A stretch of DNA of 64,000 nucleotides. Origin: CAYJAD01 sp964371195 (lineage in GTDB: Bacteria > Desulfobacterota > Desulfovibrionia > Desulfovibrionales > Desulfovibrionaceae). The stretch spans positions 3,079 through 67,078 of the forward strand of contig CAYJLD010000002.1 in the NCBI GenBank assembly GCA_964371195.1. The letters are read 5' to 3'. Shown piece after piece: positions 37,661 to 46,085 of the stretch. The stretch's first letter is position 1. Each line of letters opens with the position of its first letter. The notes beneath the pieces are model-generated. The model had not been told where the DNA came from, searched no databases, and was given only the letters and a program-made list of their open reading frames with translations. The position numbers were made by a program, and so were the translations under genes.

Positions 37661-38311
37661 TTACTCAACGCTTTCTGCTTTTTTATTACGCTTTTTAATG
37701 TAGAGCACTACCACAGAAAATAATACCAAAACTACAATAGATACAATAAATGCTAAGGGATTATCTTTAACATTGGCTGCACTATGCCCTAAATACACAT
37801 ACACAAATGTACCAGGAAGCATGCCAAGAAATGTAGCTATAGTATAGTGCAAATATTTTATCCCAATAATACCAGACAGATAATTTACAGCACCAAAAGG
37901 AAAAACTGGAATAAGTCTAGCATACATCATAAATATAAAGGCATTGTCCTTAGCTTTTTTAGCAGCTTCGTCAACAAAGGAGCCAGATTTAAGACGTTTC
38001 GTTATAAACTCTTCACCTAAGAATTTTGCTAAGAAGTATGAAAGCTGACAACCAATATTAGAAGCAATAACAGTTAAAATAAGCCCCCACCAAAATCCAA
38101 AAAAAGGCCCAGAAATTAGCGTAAAGGCCGAAGCTGGAAACAAAAAGGTTACAGAAACAGCATAAAGAACCACAAAAACAATAGGCGCATAAGGTGAAGC
38201 CTTTATGGAGTCTAAAAACTCCAGCATGGCATCAACATTAAACACATCACGAAAATAAAACAAGAGTGCCGCAACAACTAAGATTATGCCAATAACAATA
38301 ATTTTTTTCAC
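37661..38311 (-). CDS. TVP38/TMEM64 (DedA-like, SNARE-associated) membrane protein
   Basis: 216 aa with about five to six hydrophobic segments. The central VTT-domain motifs are visible: FPASAFTLISGPFFGFWWG, SNIGCQLSYFLAKFLG, and the FMMYARLIPVFPFGAVNYLSG stretch with the conserved Arg and Pro-x-x-Pro. Members move or scramble lipids in membranes. The gene lies 3 nt after the flavoprotein gene at 38315-39787. The same pair is fused or adjacent in many bacteria, which supports a shared but undefined function. Confidence 0.9.
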   Translation of the reverse strand: MKKIIVIGIILVVAALLFYFRDVFNVDAMLEFLDSIKASPYAPIVFVVLYAVSVTFLFPASAFTLISGPFFGFWWGLILTVIASNIGCQLSYFLAKFLGEEFITKRLKSGSFVDEAAKKAKDNAFIFMMYARLIPVFPFGAVNYLSGIIGIKYLHYTIATFLGMLPGTFVYVYLGHSAANVKDNPLAFIVSIVVLVLFSVVVLYIKKRNKKAESVE

Positions 38312-38314
38312 GAC

Positions 38315-39787
38315 TTACAACCTTTTTATTTTTTTTATAAATTCGCTACGCCTAATTTTTTCCATGCACTCACTACGCACAATTTTTTTAAGTAAATCTT
38401 TTTGCCATGCCTTCGCTCTTGAAGCAAAGTCTTTATAGGCTATGGATTTAACAATTTCACCCTGAATAGGATATTGATATATCACAGAAAATAATGCTGA
38501 TAGTTTCATTTTTTTGGTTACTAATAATGAAAGTATGGGGAGCATCTCTCCAGCTTTATCCCCCATGATAGTAGCTCCAATTACACGTGCCCTTCTATCA
38601 AGAATAACCTTCACAAAGCCATGACGATCATTTTCAGCCTTGGCGCGGTCATTGGCATCGATGGGTAAAATTTGTGTAGTATATTTAAGGCCTTTTTTAC
38701 GCACCTCATCCTCTAAATATCCCACATGAGCAACTTCCGGTGCAGTATATGTTGTCCAAGCTATTTTGTAATAATCTGTTTTAAAAATAGGATAAAGTAG
38801 CGCGTTTTTAGCTACTATTTCCGCTTCATAAGAAGCAGTGTGTGTAAAGAGATAACCACCCTTCACATCACCGCAAGCAAAAACGTTAGGCACTGTGGTT
38901 TGTAAATACTCATTAACCTTAATATACCCACGCTTATCAACTCCAATCCCAACCCCTTTAAGGTTAAGATTTTTAGAATTTGGTACACGCCCAACGGCAA
39001 TAAGCAGGGCATCAGCTGTTAAGTGTTCAACTTGGCCATTGCATTCGAGCTCAAATTTAATGCCATCCCCATCTGGTGCAACACTTTTAATGCTAGTTTT
39101 AAAATGTAACTTAAGGCCGTCGTCTTCCAAAACTTTTTGCATTATTGGAGCAACTTCTGGCTCATCGCGCACAAATAATTTATCATCACGAATAATCATA
39201 TGTGTTTCACTGCCAAGGTTAGCAAAACCCTGCCCAAGCTCAAGCCCAATGGGACCTGCACCTAAAACCACAAGTTTTTTTGGTAATACCTCAAGGTCAA
39301 AAATATTTTCATTGGTATAATATTTAATTTCATCAAGCCCATCTATTTCTGGCATGGCTGGACTTGAGCCGGTAGTAATGGCAATATTTTTTGTGCTATA
39401 AATTTTTCCATTTACCTTAACTTCATTGGCAGAAACTAGTTCACCATGCCCTAGTTCAACCTGCACCCCAAGACCAGTAAAACGCTCCACAGAGTCATGC
39501 GGAGCAATCTCTGCGATAACATCTTTAACTCTTTGCATGACAGCCTTAAGCGACACTTCTGGCTGTGCTGTTGTTATACCATAATCTTGAGATGATTTAA
39601 TTTGCTTGGCAAGATGCGCCGATTTAAGGAAGGTTTTGCTAGGTACGCAACCATAGTTTAAACAGTCGCCACCCATTTTATGATTTTCGATAAGTAATGT
39701 CCTTGCTCCCATATTTGCAGCCACTGCCGCAAGAAATAGGCCACCACTGCCAGCACCAATAATTGCTAAATCAAAATCATATTTCAT
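38315..39787 (-). CDS. MerA-like pyridine nucleotide-disulfide oxidoreductase
   Basis: 490 aa FAD enzyme: GAGSGGLFLAA dinucleotide motif, the redox pair in GGDCLNYGCVPSK (about 41-53), NAD(P) motif GAGPIGLELGQG, FAD motif VFACGDVKGG. The C-terminal dimer-domain motif that carries the catalytic His in lipoamide dehydrogenase (HPT) reads YPIQGE here, so it is not a lipoamide dehydrogenase. No N-terminal HMA domain or C-terminal vicinal Cys pair of true mercuric reductase is present. The last 25 residues hold a short duplication (RSECMEKIR / RSEFIKKIK). Co-transcribed with the TVP38 gene. Substrate unknown. Confidence 0.88.
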   Translation of the reverse strand: MKYDFDLAIIGAGSGGLFLAAVAANMGARTLLIENHKMGGDCLNYGCVPSKTFLKSAHLAKQIKSSQDYGITTAQPEVSLKAVMQRVKDVIAEIAPHDSVERFTGLGVQVELGHGELVSANEVKVNGKIYSTKNIAITTGSSPAMPEIDGLDEIKYYTNENIFDLEVLPKKLVVLGAGPIGLELGQGFANLGSETHMIIRDDKLFVRDEPEVAPIMQKVLEDDGLKLHFKTSIKSVAPDGDGIKFELECNGQVEHLTADALLIAVGRVPNSKNLNLKGVGIGVDKRGYIKVNEYLQTTVPNVFACGDVKGGYLFTHTASYEAEIVAKNALLYPIFKTDYYKIAWTTYTAPEVAHVGYLEDEVRKKGLKYTTQILPIDANDRAKAENDRHGFVKVILDRRARVIGATIMGDKAGEMLPILSLLVTKKMKLSALFSVIYQYPIQGEIVKSIAYKDFASRAKAWQKDLLKKIVRSECMEKIRRSEFIKKIKRL

Positions 39788-39949
39788 AATAAGCCACGCA
39801 ATAGTTAAGGTTAATCAACAATCAATATAACCGCAAAAATCTAATACAAGCCAAGAATATAGTATTTGAGTTTAAAATTCAAGACTTAGTATTTTTTTGT
39901 AGATTTTTGTGCAGTCAATATGTCGACTAACTTAATGCTGCTTATTATT

Positions 39950-40252
39950 TTATTCAAGCATGCTAAGTAAGCGTGCTACGCGCTCAGGGTCAATACCATT
40001 ATGAGCATTTAGCATATCTTGAGAGTTATGCTGAACTTGCTCAAGAGCTAAACCAGCTTGGTCATCACTTAGCTGTGTTGGTCTTGGAGCAGCTTGACTT
40101 GGCAAGGCATGGGCTGCTTGGGCAGAAACTACCACACTGTCATGTGCGATAACGTCTTGATTTAGAATAGGAGTTGGAGTGCGAAATGCACTAAAGGCCG
40201 CTGTACGGTCTTGATTGACTGAAAATATTGGACGACTAATTTGCTGAGACAT
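39950..40252 (-). CDS. Small hypothetical protein
   Basis: 100 aa, polar and Ala/Gln/Pro-rich with no signal peptide or membrane span, ending in a short predicted helix (GIDPERVARLLSMLE). It has a good ribosome binding site (AAGGAG 7 nt before the ATG), which supports it being real. I do not recognise the family. It stands alone in the - direction, 160 bp after the start of the flavoprotein gene. Confidence 0.6.
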   Translation of the reverse strand: MSQQISRPIFSVNQDRTAAFSAFRTPTPILNQDVIAHDSVVVSAQAAHALPSQAAPRPTQLSDDQAGLALEQVQHNSQDMLNAHNGIDPERVARLLSMLE

Positions 40253-40361
40253 AAATCACTCCTTGTAAAAACGAGAATTCAACATGAAACTACTGTGCCG
40301 CATGCAAGAGCTGCAATATGGACAATTTTTCCATCCAATATTTCCAATGCAAATTAGATAC

Positions 40362-40406
40362 CAAAAAAACCTACAAGCCTAACTTTTTACTGTTAGACTT
40401 GTAGGT
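40362..40406 (-). terminator. Intrinsic terminator after the YkgJ-TPR operon
   Basis: On the - strand a 15-bp stem (40392-40406 with 40369-40383, one G-U pair) around an 8-nt loop is followed directly by seven T (40363-40369). It lies 36 nt after the TPR gene stop. Confidence 0.85.
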
Positions 40407-40441
40407 AATAATAAAAACAAATTTTAAATAGTCTTAAAAAA

Positions 40442-41068
40442 CTATTTTCTATGCGGCTTAAGGTCTTCTAAAAATTCATTACGCACTTCAAAACCAAGAG
40501 CAATTGCTTTATCTGCAGCTTCCACAGAACGAGCAAACTCACCTAGTTCAAAAAAAGCTAAAGATAAATTATTCCATGCCGGAGCAAAGTTTGGCTCGCG
40601 CTTTATAACCTCATTACAAGCTTCTTCACAGGCCTTATAATCGCCTTGCATGAAATAAGCAGTGGCAAGCGCATTATGAGCTTGAATAAAGCCTGGCTCC
40701 CATTTTATGGCTTTTTTCAATGCAGAGATGGCCTTATCTGGCTCACCACGTTGCAAATGCACAAAACCAATATTACCCCAAGGCACAGGGAATTTAGCCC
40801 TACAATTAGCTGCTTCTTCATTATAACGTAAGCAACCATCCAAATCACCACGCTCAAGACAAATACCCCCAAGCTGAACAAAAGCCTCAGCCAAACGAGG
40901 AGAGTGACGTACCGCTGTCAAAAAACTATCTTCAGCACCAACGAAATCACGTTTGCTAAGTAAAGCTAGACCTAAGTTATAATGATGATTAGCACATTGC
41001 TCGAATTTTTCAATTTCATGTTTTAAATCGGCAATATATTCATCAATGTCGTCATATGTTTTCTTCAT
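40442..41068 (-). CDS. TPR repeat protein
   Basis: 208 aa made almost wholly of about five TPR units from residue 28 (HYNLGLALLSKRDFVGAEDS, AFVQLGGICLERGDLDGCLR, PWGNIGFVHLQRGEPDKAIS, AHNALATAYFMQGDYKACEE, AWNNLSLAFFELGEFARSVE). No signal peptide, so a cytoplasmic scaffold. It is the last gene of a three-gene operon with a YkgJ-type Cys-cluster protein and an unknown protein, and its start overlaps the preceding gene by 17 nt. Confidence 0.9.
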   Translation of the reverse strand: MKKTYDDIDEYIADLKHEIEKFEQCANHHYNLGLALLSKRDFVGAEDSFLTAVRHSPRLAEAFVQLGGICLERGDLDGCLRYNEEAANCRAKFPVPWGNIGFVHLQRGEPDKAISALKKAIKWEPGFIQAHNALATAYFMQGDYKACEEACNEVIKREPNFAPAWNNLSLAFFELGEFARSVEAADKAIALGFEVRNEFLEDLKPHRK

Positions 41069-41459
41069 TTTTTATAAGTCCTTCCTTTTTAAGTAAGTCA
41101 TGATACCAAAGGCAAAAATCAAAAATGCCCAAATATTTATCATCACGATTAACCACACCCAAGGCGCATTCCAAAGCCCCGCGCCCATAATCATTACTAT
41201 AATGACCTTTTTGGGCCGCCACTTGCAAAAATTCTCGTACCAATTGCTGAGTTGTGCGTTTAGTAGCATCTAAACGAATATCTAGAGGATCATTGGGTTT
41301 TTGAAATGGGTCCCAATTATCATAGCCAATACGATCAATAAACTTGCGCCGTCTTGGATGCATTTTTTCATAAATATTTCGTTTAATGGCTTCTTGCTCT
41401 TCTGTAAGGTTTTGAGGAGTACCATCACGAAAAACTGATGCAGGAATCATCTCAAGCAT
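41052..41459 (-). CDS. Hypothetical protein between YkgJ-type and TPR genes
   Basis: 135 aa from the ATG at 41459, which has AAGGAA 8 nt upstream and starts just after the stop of the YkgJ-type gene (the frame is open to 41486, but that start has no ribosome binding site). Charged N-terminal half with HPRRRKFIDRIGYDNWDPF, then GHYSNDYGRGALECALG and a Trp/Tyr-rich FDFCLWYHDLLKKEG. No membrane span, one or two Cys. I do not recognise the family. Tight overlap with both neighbours suggests the three proteins act together. Confidence 0.75.
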   Translation of the reverse strand: MLEMIPASVFRDGTPQNLTEEQEAIKRNIYEKMHPRRRKFIDRIGYDNWDPFQKPNDPLDIRLDATKRTTQQLVREFLQVAAQKGHYSNDYGRGALECALGVVNRDDKYLGIFDFCLWYHDLLKKEGLIKNEENI

Positions 41460-41463
41460 AGAC

Positions 41464-42129
41464 TTATTCCTTTTTAGCAGCTCCAATACCTAAGTATTGT
41501 TCATTATAATTTGTCATCAAAGCCATAGACATGGGTACATATACTAAATGTAACTCTTTAAAACGGCTCTTTACAGCTTCTGCAATATCACGCGAAAGGC
41601 CATCTAGACGCTGCTGAATGGCATTCATATTTACAGTGGGATAATCATTTCCCTTACTAAATTTCGTTTTTCCACAAACATGGCCCGTGCCATTTATATT
41701 TAAAGGAACACCATAAAGACGGCATGTTATAGGACGTTTTTCATAGAGCATACATCGTAAATCTGCATTGAGCAAAGGACAAGGAAGGCGCAAGCGAGCT
41801 GCACTCTCCATTATATCTTCAGCAGGTTGTCCTGCTTTAGATGCACTATAAAATTCGCGCTTCATGCGCACAGCCTTACGATCAAGCTCTGAGGCCAAAG
41901 TTAAAATATCAGAGCGCTCCTTGCCATAAGGAATAGTATTGGCAAAGGCCTGGTTTATATACATAGCCTCAACCAAAGAAAGATCAAACAAGGCATTGCA
42001 ACAATCACTACAGCCAGGCTCACAAGTAACACATTCAGTATGCGCACCACGAATATGAGCAAAAATACTATCTACTTCAGCAACTAAGGCTTCATAGCGC
42101 ACAAAAATATCAGAAAGGTCAGGTATCAT
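41464..42129 (-). CDS. YkgJ-family cysteine cluster protein
   Basis: 221 aa. The family signature is CEPGCSDCCN (about residues 39-48) with later cysteines in LPCPLLNADLRCMLYEKRPITCR and a GHVCG. Members are thought to bind zinc or an iron-sulfur cluster through these residues. Their role is not established, though some sit near flagellar or methylation genes. Here it starts a compact operon with an unknown protein and a TPR protein. Confidence 0.88.
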   Translation of the reverse strand: MIPDLSDIFVRYEALVAEVDSIFAHIRGAHTECVTCEPGCSDCCNALFDLSLVEAMYINQAFANTIPYGKERSDILTLASELDRKAVRMKREFYSASKAGQPAEDIMESAARLRLPCPLLNADLRCMLYEKRPITCRLYGVPLNINGTGHVCGKTKFSKGNDYPTVNMNAIQQRLDGLSRDIAEAVKSRFKELHLVYVPMSMALMTNYNEQYLGIGAAKKE

Positions 42130-42242
42130 AAATAATTCTTCTAAAAATTGTTAATAAACCACTATGACAATACAAAAACTTAATTTCTAGCTACAAACTT
42201 ATACCTAAAAATAACTGTGTAAACATGTAATTTTATTAGAAT

Positions 42243-42271
42243 GCCGTCGAGCGCACAAAACGCCCGACGGC
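42243..42271. repeat. GC-rich hairpin in intergenic region
   Basis: GCCGTCG-A-GCG pairs with CGC-C-CGACGGC (10 pairs, one mismatch) around CACAAAA. It is 119 nt after the ferredoxin stop and has no T-run on either strand. It may mark the 3' end of the ferredoxin transcript. The rest of 42130-42390 holds nothing recognisable. Confidence 0.5.
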
Positions 42272-42390
42272 AATAAATCTGTTTGGGCCATAAAAGAAAT
42301 AATACTTTTTATTCCATTGGCAATAGCCTACAAAAAAAATAAAGCTATATAATCAATATTCCTTCATAGGCCCCAAGAAATTGTATCAAA

Positions 42391-42579
42391 TTACATTTCT
42401 TCTACAGAAACAGCACCAGTTTCACAAACCTCAACACAAGATTCGCAACCTAGACATTCATCTTCGTTTACTGGAGCGGACTTGCCATCTTGAAGTTCAT
42501 ACACTTCTACAGGGCAAACGTCTATACATTCGCCACAGCCAGTACATTTGTCAGCGTCAACACTTACATTCCAACCCAT
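42391..42579 (-). CDS. Small 2[4Fe-4S] ferredoxin
   Basis: 62 aa from the ATG at 42579, which is preceded by GGAGGA. A longer frame to 42645 has no support. Two cluster motifs: CTGCGECIDVCP and CLGCESCVEVCE. The second lacks the usual Pro after the last Cys. This is the pattern of clostridial-type and Desulfovibrio ferredoxins, cytoplasmic low-potential electron carriers. Transcribed alone with an AT-rich leader. Confidence 0.93.
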   Translation of the reverse strand: MGWNVSVDADKCTGCGECIDVCPVEVYELQDGKSAPVNEDECLGCESCVEVCETGAVSVEEM

Positions 42580-42870
42580 TGTTTCCTCCAATGTTTGCTC
42601 AAGGTGATACATAGTATCCTTTAAGCATAATGATTTGATTTGCAAGATTTACAACCTTGCACGAAATGCATATCTTTAGGGCCTAAAGGTGTCAAGTCTT
42701 TGAGACAGTTTTTATTGTTTATGTGTAATATATAAAATATTTTACTGTAATATCAGCCAATTAAATAGATATTTTTTCAACACAGTATTTGTGCAGTTGT
42801 CATTATGCTTTAAGCTGTGTAGAATAAAAAATATTTTCCATAAAAACATTAACGTACTTCAAAGGTAGCT

Positions 42871-43947
42871 ATGCAAAACGCACTAGACAAAATCATTTCA
42901 AACATCAAGCCTGTGAATTTTAACTTAAAACAAAATGCTCAAGCGCATTTAGACAATCTAACCAAACCCCAAGGAAGTCTTGCCCGCCTTGAAGAGTTGG
43001 CAGCACAAATTTATTGCATTCAAAATGCGCCAAATCAAATTGTTGTCGATAAGGCGCGTATGTTTACTGTGGCAGCAGACCACGGCATAGTAGCAGAAAA
43101 AATTGCATCCTACCCCCAAGAAGTCACAAGGCAAATGGTATTAAATTTCTTGGCTGGGGGAGCTGGTATTAGCGTTTTATGTAAGCTTAATCAAATAGAT
43201 CTTAGTGTAGTTGATTCTGGATGTGTTGGTGGTCCATTTCAAGCCCATGAAAGTTTAATAGATTTGCGCCTTGGTGATGGCACTGCTAACTTTGCCAAAG
43301 AGCCTGCCATGAGTAGACAATTATGCTTAAAAGCCCTACATAATGGTTTTGAACTTGCTACAGATGCAGCAAAAAAAGGATATAAAACCATTGGTATAGG
43401 AGAAATGGGCATTGGAAATACTACAGCTGCCACGGCTATTTTTTGTGCCATATTTAACCTTGACCCTAAGCATGTAGCGGGACCAGGGGCCGGAGCTAGT
43501 GCTGAACTGATTGCGCATAAAGCTGAGGTAATCAAGGAAGCTTTAAACTTACACAGCAATATACTGTCTAGTGGTGATGGTATTGATATATTGGCCTGCG
43601 TTGGCGGATTTGAAATTGCTACCATGGCTGGTATTATACTTGGTGCGGCACACAATGGCTGTATATTGGTTGTAGACGGTTTCATTTCCAGTGCAGCTTA
43701 CGTGGCTGCAAGACATATATGTCCTGAGGTTGAAGGATACTGTATTCTATCGCACACATCTGCTGAACCAGGCTATACGCACATATTAAAAGAACTAAAT
43801 ACTACTCCCTTACTAAATTTAGGCTTGCGCCTTGGCGAAGGAACTGGAGCAGCTATTGCTATACCTTTATTAAGGGCAGCGGCCACCATTTTTAATGATA
43901 TGGCAACATTTAGTGATGCAGGTGTCACAGGTGAAACATGCCATTAA
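42871..43947 (+). CDS. cobT: Nicotinate-nucleotide--dimethylbenzimidazole phosphoribosyltransferase
   Basis: Makes alpha-ribazole phosphate from nicotinate mononucleotide and dimethylbenzimidazole for the lower loop of cobalamin. 358 aa, usual length. Motifs: LTKPQGSLARLEELA, VAADHGIV, GIGEMGIGNTT, VGGFEIATMAG, and LGLRLGEGTGAAIAIPL with the catalytic Glu. AAAGGT precedes the ATG. No cobalamin riboswitch is recognisable in the 290-bp leader. The end overlaps the next gene by 10 nt. Confidence 0.95.
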   Translation: MQNALDKIISNIKPVNFNLKQNAQAHLDNLTKPQGSLARLEELAAQIYCIQNAPNQIVVDKARMFTVAADHGIVAEKIASYPQEVTRQMVLNFLAGGAGISVLCKLNQIDLSVVDSGCVGGPFQAHESLIDLRLGDGTANFAKEPAMSRQLCLKALHNGFELATDAAKKGYKTIGIGEMGIGNTTAATAIFCAIFNLDPKHVAGPGAGASAELIAHKAEVIKEALNLHSNILSSGDGIDILACVGGFEIATMAGIILGAAHNGCILVVDGFISSAAYVAARHICPEVEGYCILSHTSAEPGYTHILKELNTTPLLNLGLRLGEGTGAAIAIPLLRAAATIFNDMATFSDAGVTGETCH

Positions 43948-44903
43948 ATAGCCCACCCACCCTTGAAGTTAAAAAGCTTACTCGCAACTTTACAATTCAA
44001 CGTGGTATCTTGAGTGAACAAGTCACGTTGCGTGCTGTAAATGATGTTGATCTTTGCGTAAATGAAGGGCAAAGTCTTGGGTTAGTTGGGGAGTCAGGTT
44101 GCGGTAAATCAACGCTTGGACGCATGATTGTAGGTTTGCTTGCACCATCATCAGGTCACATACTTATGCATGGCCAATCATTATATGATGAACAAGGTAA
44201 ACTTAAGCTAAATAATATGGCTCAAATGGTTTTTCAAGATCCATTTTCATCACTTAATCCACGTCTATCCATTGGGCATTCCATTGCAGAGCCGCTTATA
44301 GTACAAAAAGTAGAAGCCAAGGATCGCCAAGAACGCATGTTAGAAATGCTTAATTTAGTCGGCCTGTTACCAGAACAGGCTAAAAGATATCCGCATGAAT
44401 TTTCTGGCGGACAACGGCACCGCATTGCCGTAGCAAGGGCCTTAATTACTAATCCTAAAGTTTTGGTTTGCGATGAACCAGTTTCAGCTCTTGATACCTC
44501 TGTACAAGCCCAAGTGCTAAATTTATTGCGTGACGTACAAGAAAAGTTTAAGCCAGCTTGTGTATTTATTTCACATGACCTTGCTGTAGTTGGTTTTATA
44601 TGTGAGCGCATGGCAGTTATGTATCTTGGATCTGTGGTGGAGCTAGCCTCACGTGAAGATATTTTTGAACGCGCAGCCCACCCATATACCGAGGCTCTGC
44701 TTGCTTCCATTCCATCCCATGACCCAGACAAACATATTACAAAGGCACCCTTAAGTGGTGAGTTACCAAGTCCTATAAACCCACCTAGCGGCTGTACATT
44801 TCATCCACGCTGCAAAAGGGCCTTAGACATATGCAAGCATGAACTGCCCAAATGGTATGAACTAAGCAAAGACCATAAGGTACGCTGTCACCTTTATGGT
44901 TAA
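43938..44903 (+). CDS. Oligopeptide/dipeptide ABC transporter ATPase (OppF/DppF type), orphan
   Basis: 321 aa. Walker A GESGCGKST, Q-loop FQDPFSSLNPR, signature FSGGQ, Walker B VLVCDEPVSALD, H-loop SHDLAVV, and the oligo_HPY C-terminal domain (AHPYTEALLASIP, and CTFHPRCKRA). This is the second ATPase of an Opp/Dpp importer. The permease, binding protein and first ATPase are not in the window. It overlaps cobT by 10 nt, so the two are co-transcribed. Confidence 0.92.
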   Translation: MPLNSPPTLEVKKLTRNFTIQRGILSEQVTLRAVNDVDLCVNEGQSLGLVGESGCGKSTLGRMIVGLLAPSSGHILMHGQSLYDEQGKLKLNNMAQMVFQDPFSSLNPRLSIGHSIAEPLIVQKVEAKDRQERMLEMLNLVGLLPEQAKRYPHEFSGGQRHRIAVARALITNPKVLVCDEPVSALDTSVQAQVLNLLRDVQEKFKPACVFISHDLAVVGFICERMAVMYLGSVVELASREDIFERAAHPYTEALLASIPSHDPDKHITKAPLSGELPSPINPPSGCTFHPRCKRALDICKHELPKWYELSKDHKVRCHLYG

Positions 44904-44912
44904 TGGTAATTG

Positions 44913-45989
44913 TTAAGAATCATAGCCCAAGGCTTTATTAAGCTCTACTCCGCCATGTTCAGCAAAAATTTTCTCAACTCTATCTGACCATATTTCGTCA
45001 GTAGATGAAAGCTTACCTGAAAATGTAAGTGTTTGTTTACCTGTGGACTCATTTAAAGCTGAAATAATTACATCCTTATCAACATTAAGAATGCTAGTAA
45101 GATTTTGTATGGATGCATTATTTTCTTTATCTTCAGCAACTAAATCTTCAAAAAGTACTACAGTCTCAGGATATGCCTGAACCCACTGAACAATACTTTT
45201 CGTCACATTAAGCATATAAGTAAATTCACCAGATTGCATAAAGGAATATAAAGCTTCTTCAGTACAATCCATGCCCAACCATCCTTCACCACTTGTATCT
45301 CTTTTTTGCCTATAGCGCATAAGGGAAACAAGGGCCACACGCAACTCACGCACAGAGCAAATTTTGGTTTTAAAACTCAAATCTTCATTCCAACTAAAGG
45401 GTAAATGCCCCACCACAAATTGTCCTGGTTGAACTAAGTGCGTTTGAATGTATGATGATACCTTATAATAAGTAATTGTCTGGTCAGAAAATTTATTAAA
45501 ATCTAATGCTCTTGAATCTGTTAAAGTATCCCCTGCGTGAAAACCTGCGTTTTGATATGAAAGCTTACGCAGCATACTTTCAAGCAGGTATGTGCCTGAC
45601 TTTGGCAAAGTAATTACAAATAATGGGGGACGATTACTTAAATTTTCTAATGGCTTTTGAAAACAAATCCTGCCCTCACTTGTTCTTTCAAGTCTTAATC
45701 TTAGTGGAGGCACATTCATGGTGGGGATATAAATATCACTATCTTTATCAAAGTTCATCATGGCATTAAAAAGTGCAATTTGTAATTCATTAATATGTGA
45801 AATTTGATTATTAATCATGATGTTTTGTTTTACATTGGCATCATGTACTCGGTGCAACTCTCGATGTAACTCGCGGTAAAATTCCGATAAAATAACCTCT
45901 TGCACTTGGTTTAAATGTGCGGTCACTGTTTCTTGTAAATGCGTTGTACCGCAAACTTTACGTATCAGGTTTAATATATATTTTTTCAT
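44913..45989 (-). CDS. Sulfotransferase-like protein 1
   Basis: 358 aa from the ATG at 45989 (aligned with the paralogue's start, preceded by GAGGTGG). An N-terminal helical segment with coiled-coil character (about 1-80) precedes a P-loop sulfotransferase core: the 5'-phosphosulfate loop FVITLPKSGTYLLE (about 124-137) and a 3'-phosphate-binding-like helix RELRVALVSLMRYRQKR. Such enzymes move sulfate from PAPS to a hydroxyl or amine. It is the last gene of a four-gene - strand cassette and is about half or more identical to the next gene, most of all in the last 70 residues. Acceptor unknown. Confidence 0.8.
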   Translation of the reverse strand: MKKYILNLIRKVCGTTHLQETVTAHLNQVQEVILSEFYRELHRELHRVHDANVKQNIMINNQISHINELQIALFNAMMNFDKDSDIYIPTMNVPPLRLRLERTSEGRICFQKPLENLSNRPPLFVITLPKSGTYLLESMLRKLSYQNAGFHAGDTLTDSRALDFNKFSDQTITYYKVSSYIQTHLVQPGQFVVGHLPFSWNEDLSFKTKICSVRELRVALVSLMRYRQKRDTSGEGWLGMDCTEEALYSFMQSGEFTYMLNVTKSIVQWVQAYPETVVLFEDLVAEDKENNASIQNLTSILNVDKDVIISALNESTGKQTLTFSGKLSSTDEIWSDRVEKIFAEHGGVELNKALGYDS

Positions 45990-46085
45990 AACACCCACCA
46001 CCTCTATTACAATCACTTTTAAACAAGTCAGGTGATTACACTAAATTATTTACTATATACCATTTATATTATCTTAAAATACAGA

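Noticed and set aside
38315..39787. True mercuric reductase or lipoamide dehydrogenase
   Set aside because: No C-terminal Cys pair and no mer genes nearby, and the HPT motif of lipoamide dehydrogenase is absent.
42646..42870. Cobalamin riboswitch upstream of cobT
   Set aside because: No B12-box or the expected pairing elements could be found in the AT-rich leader.
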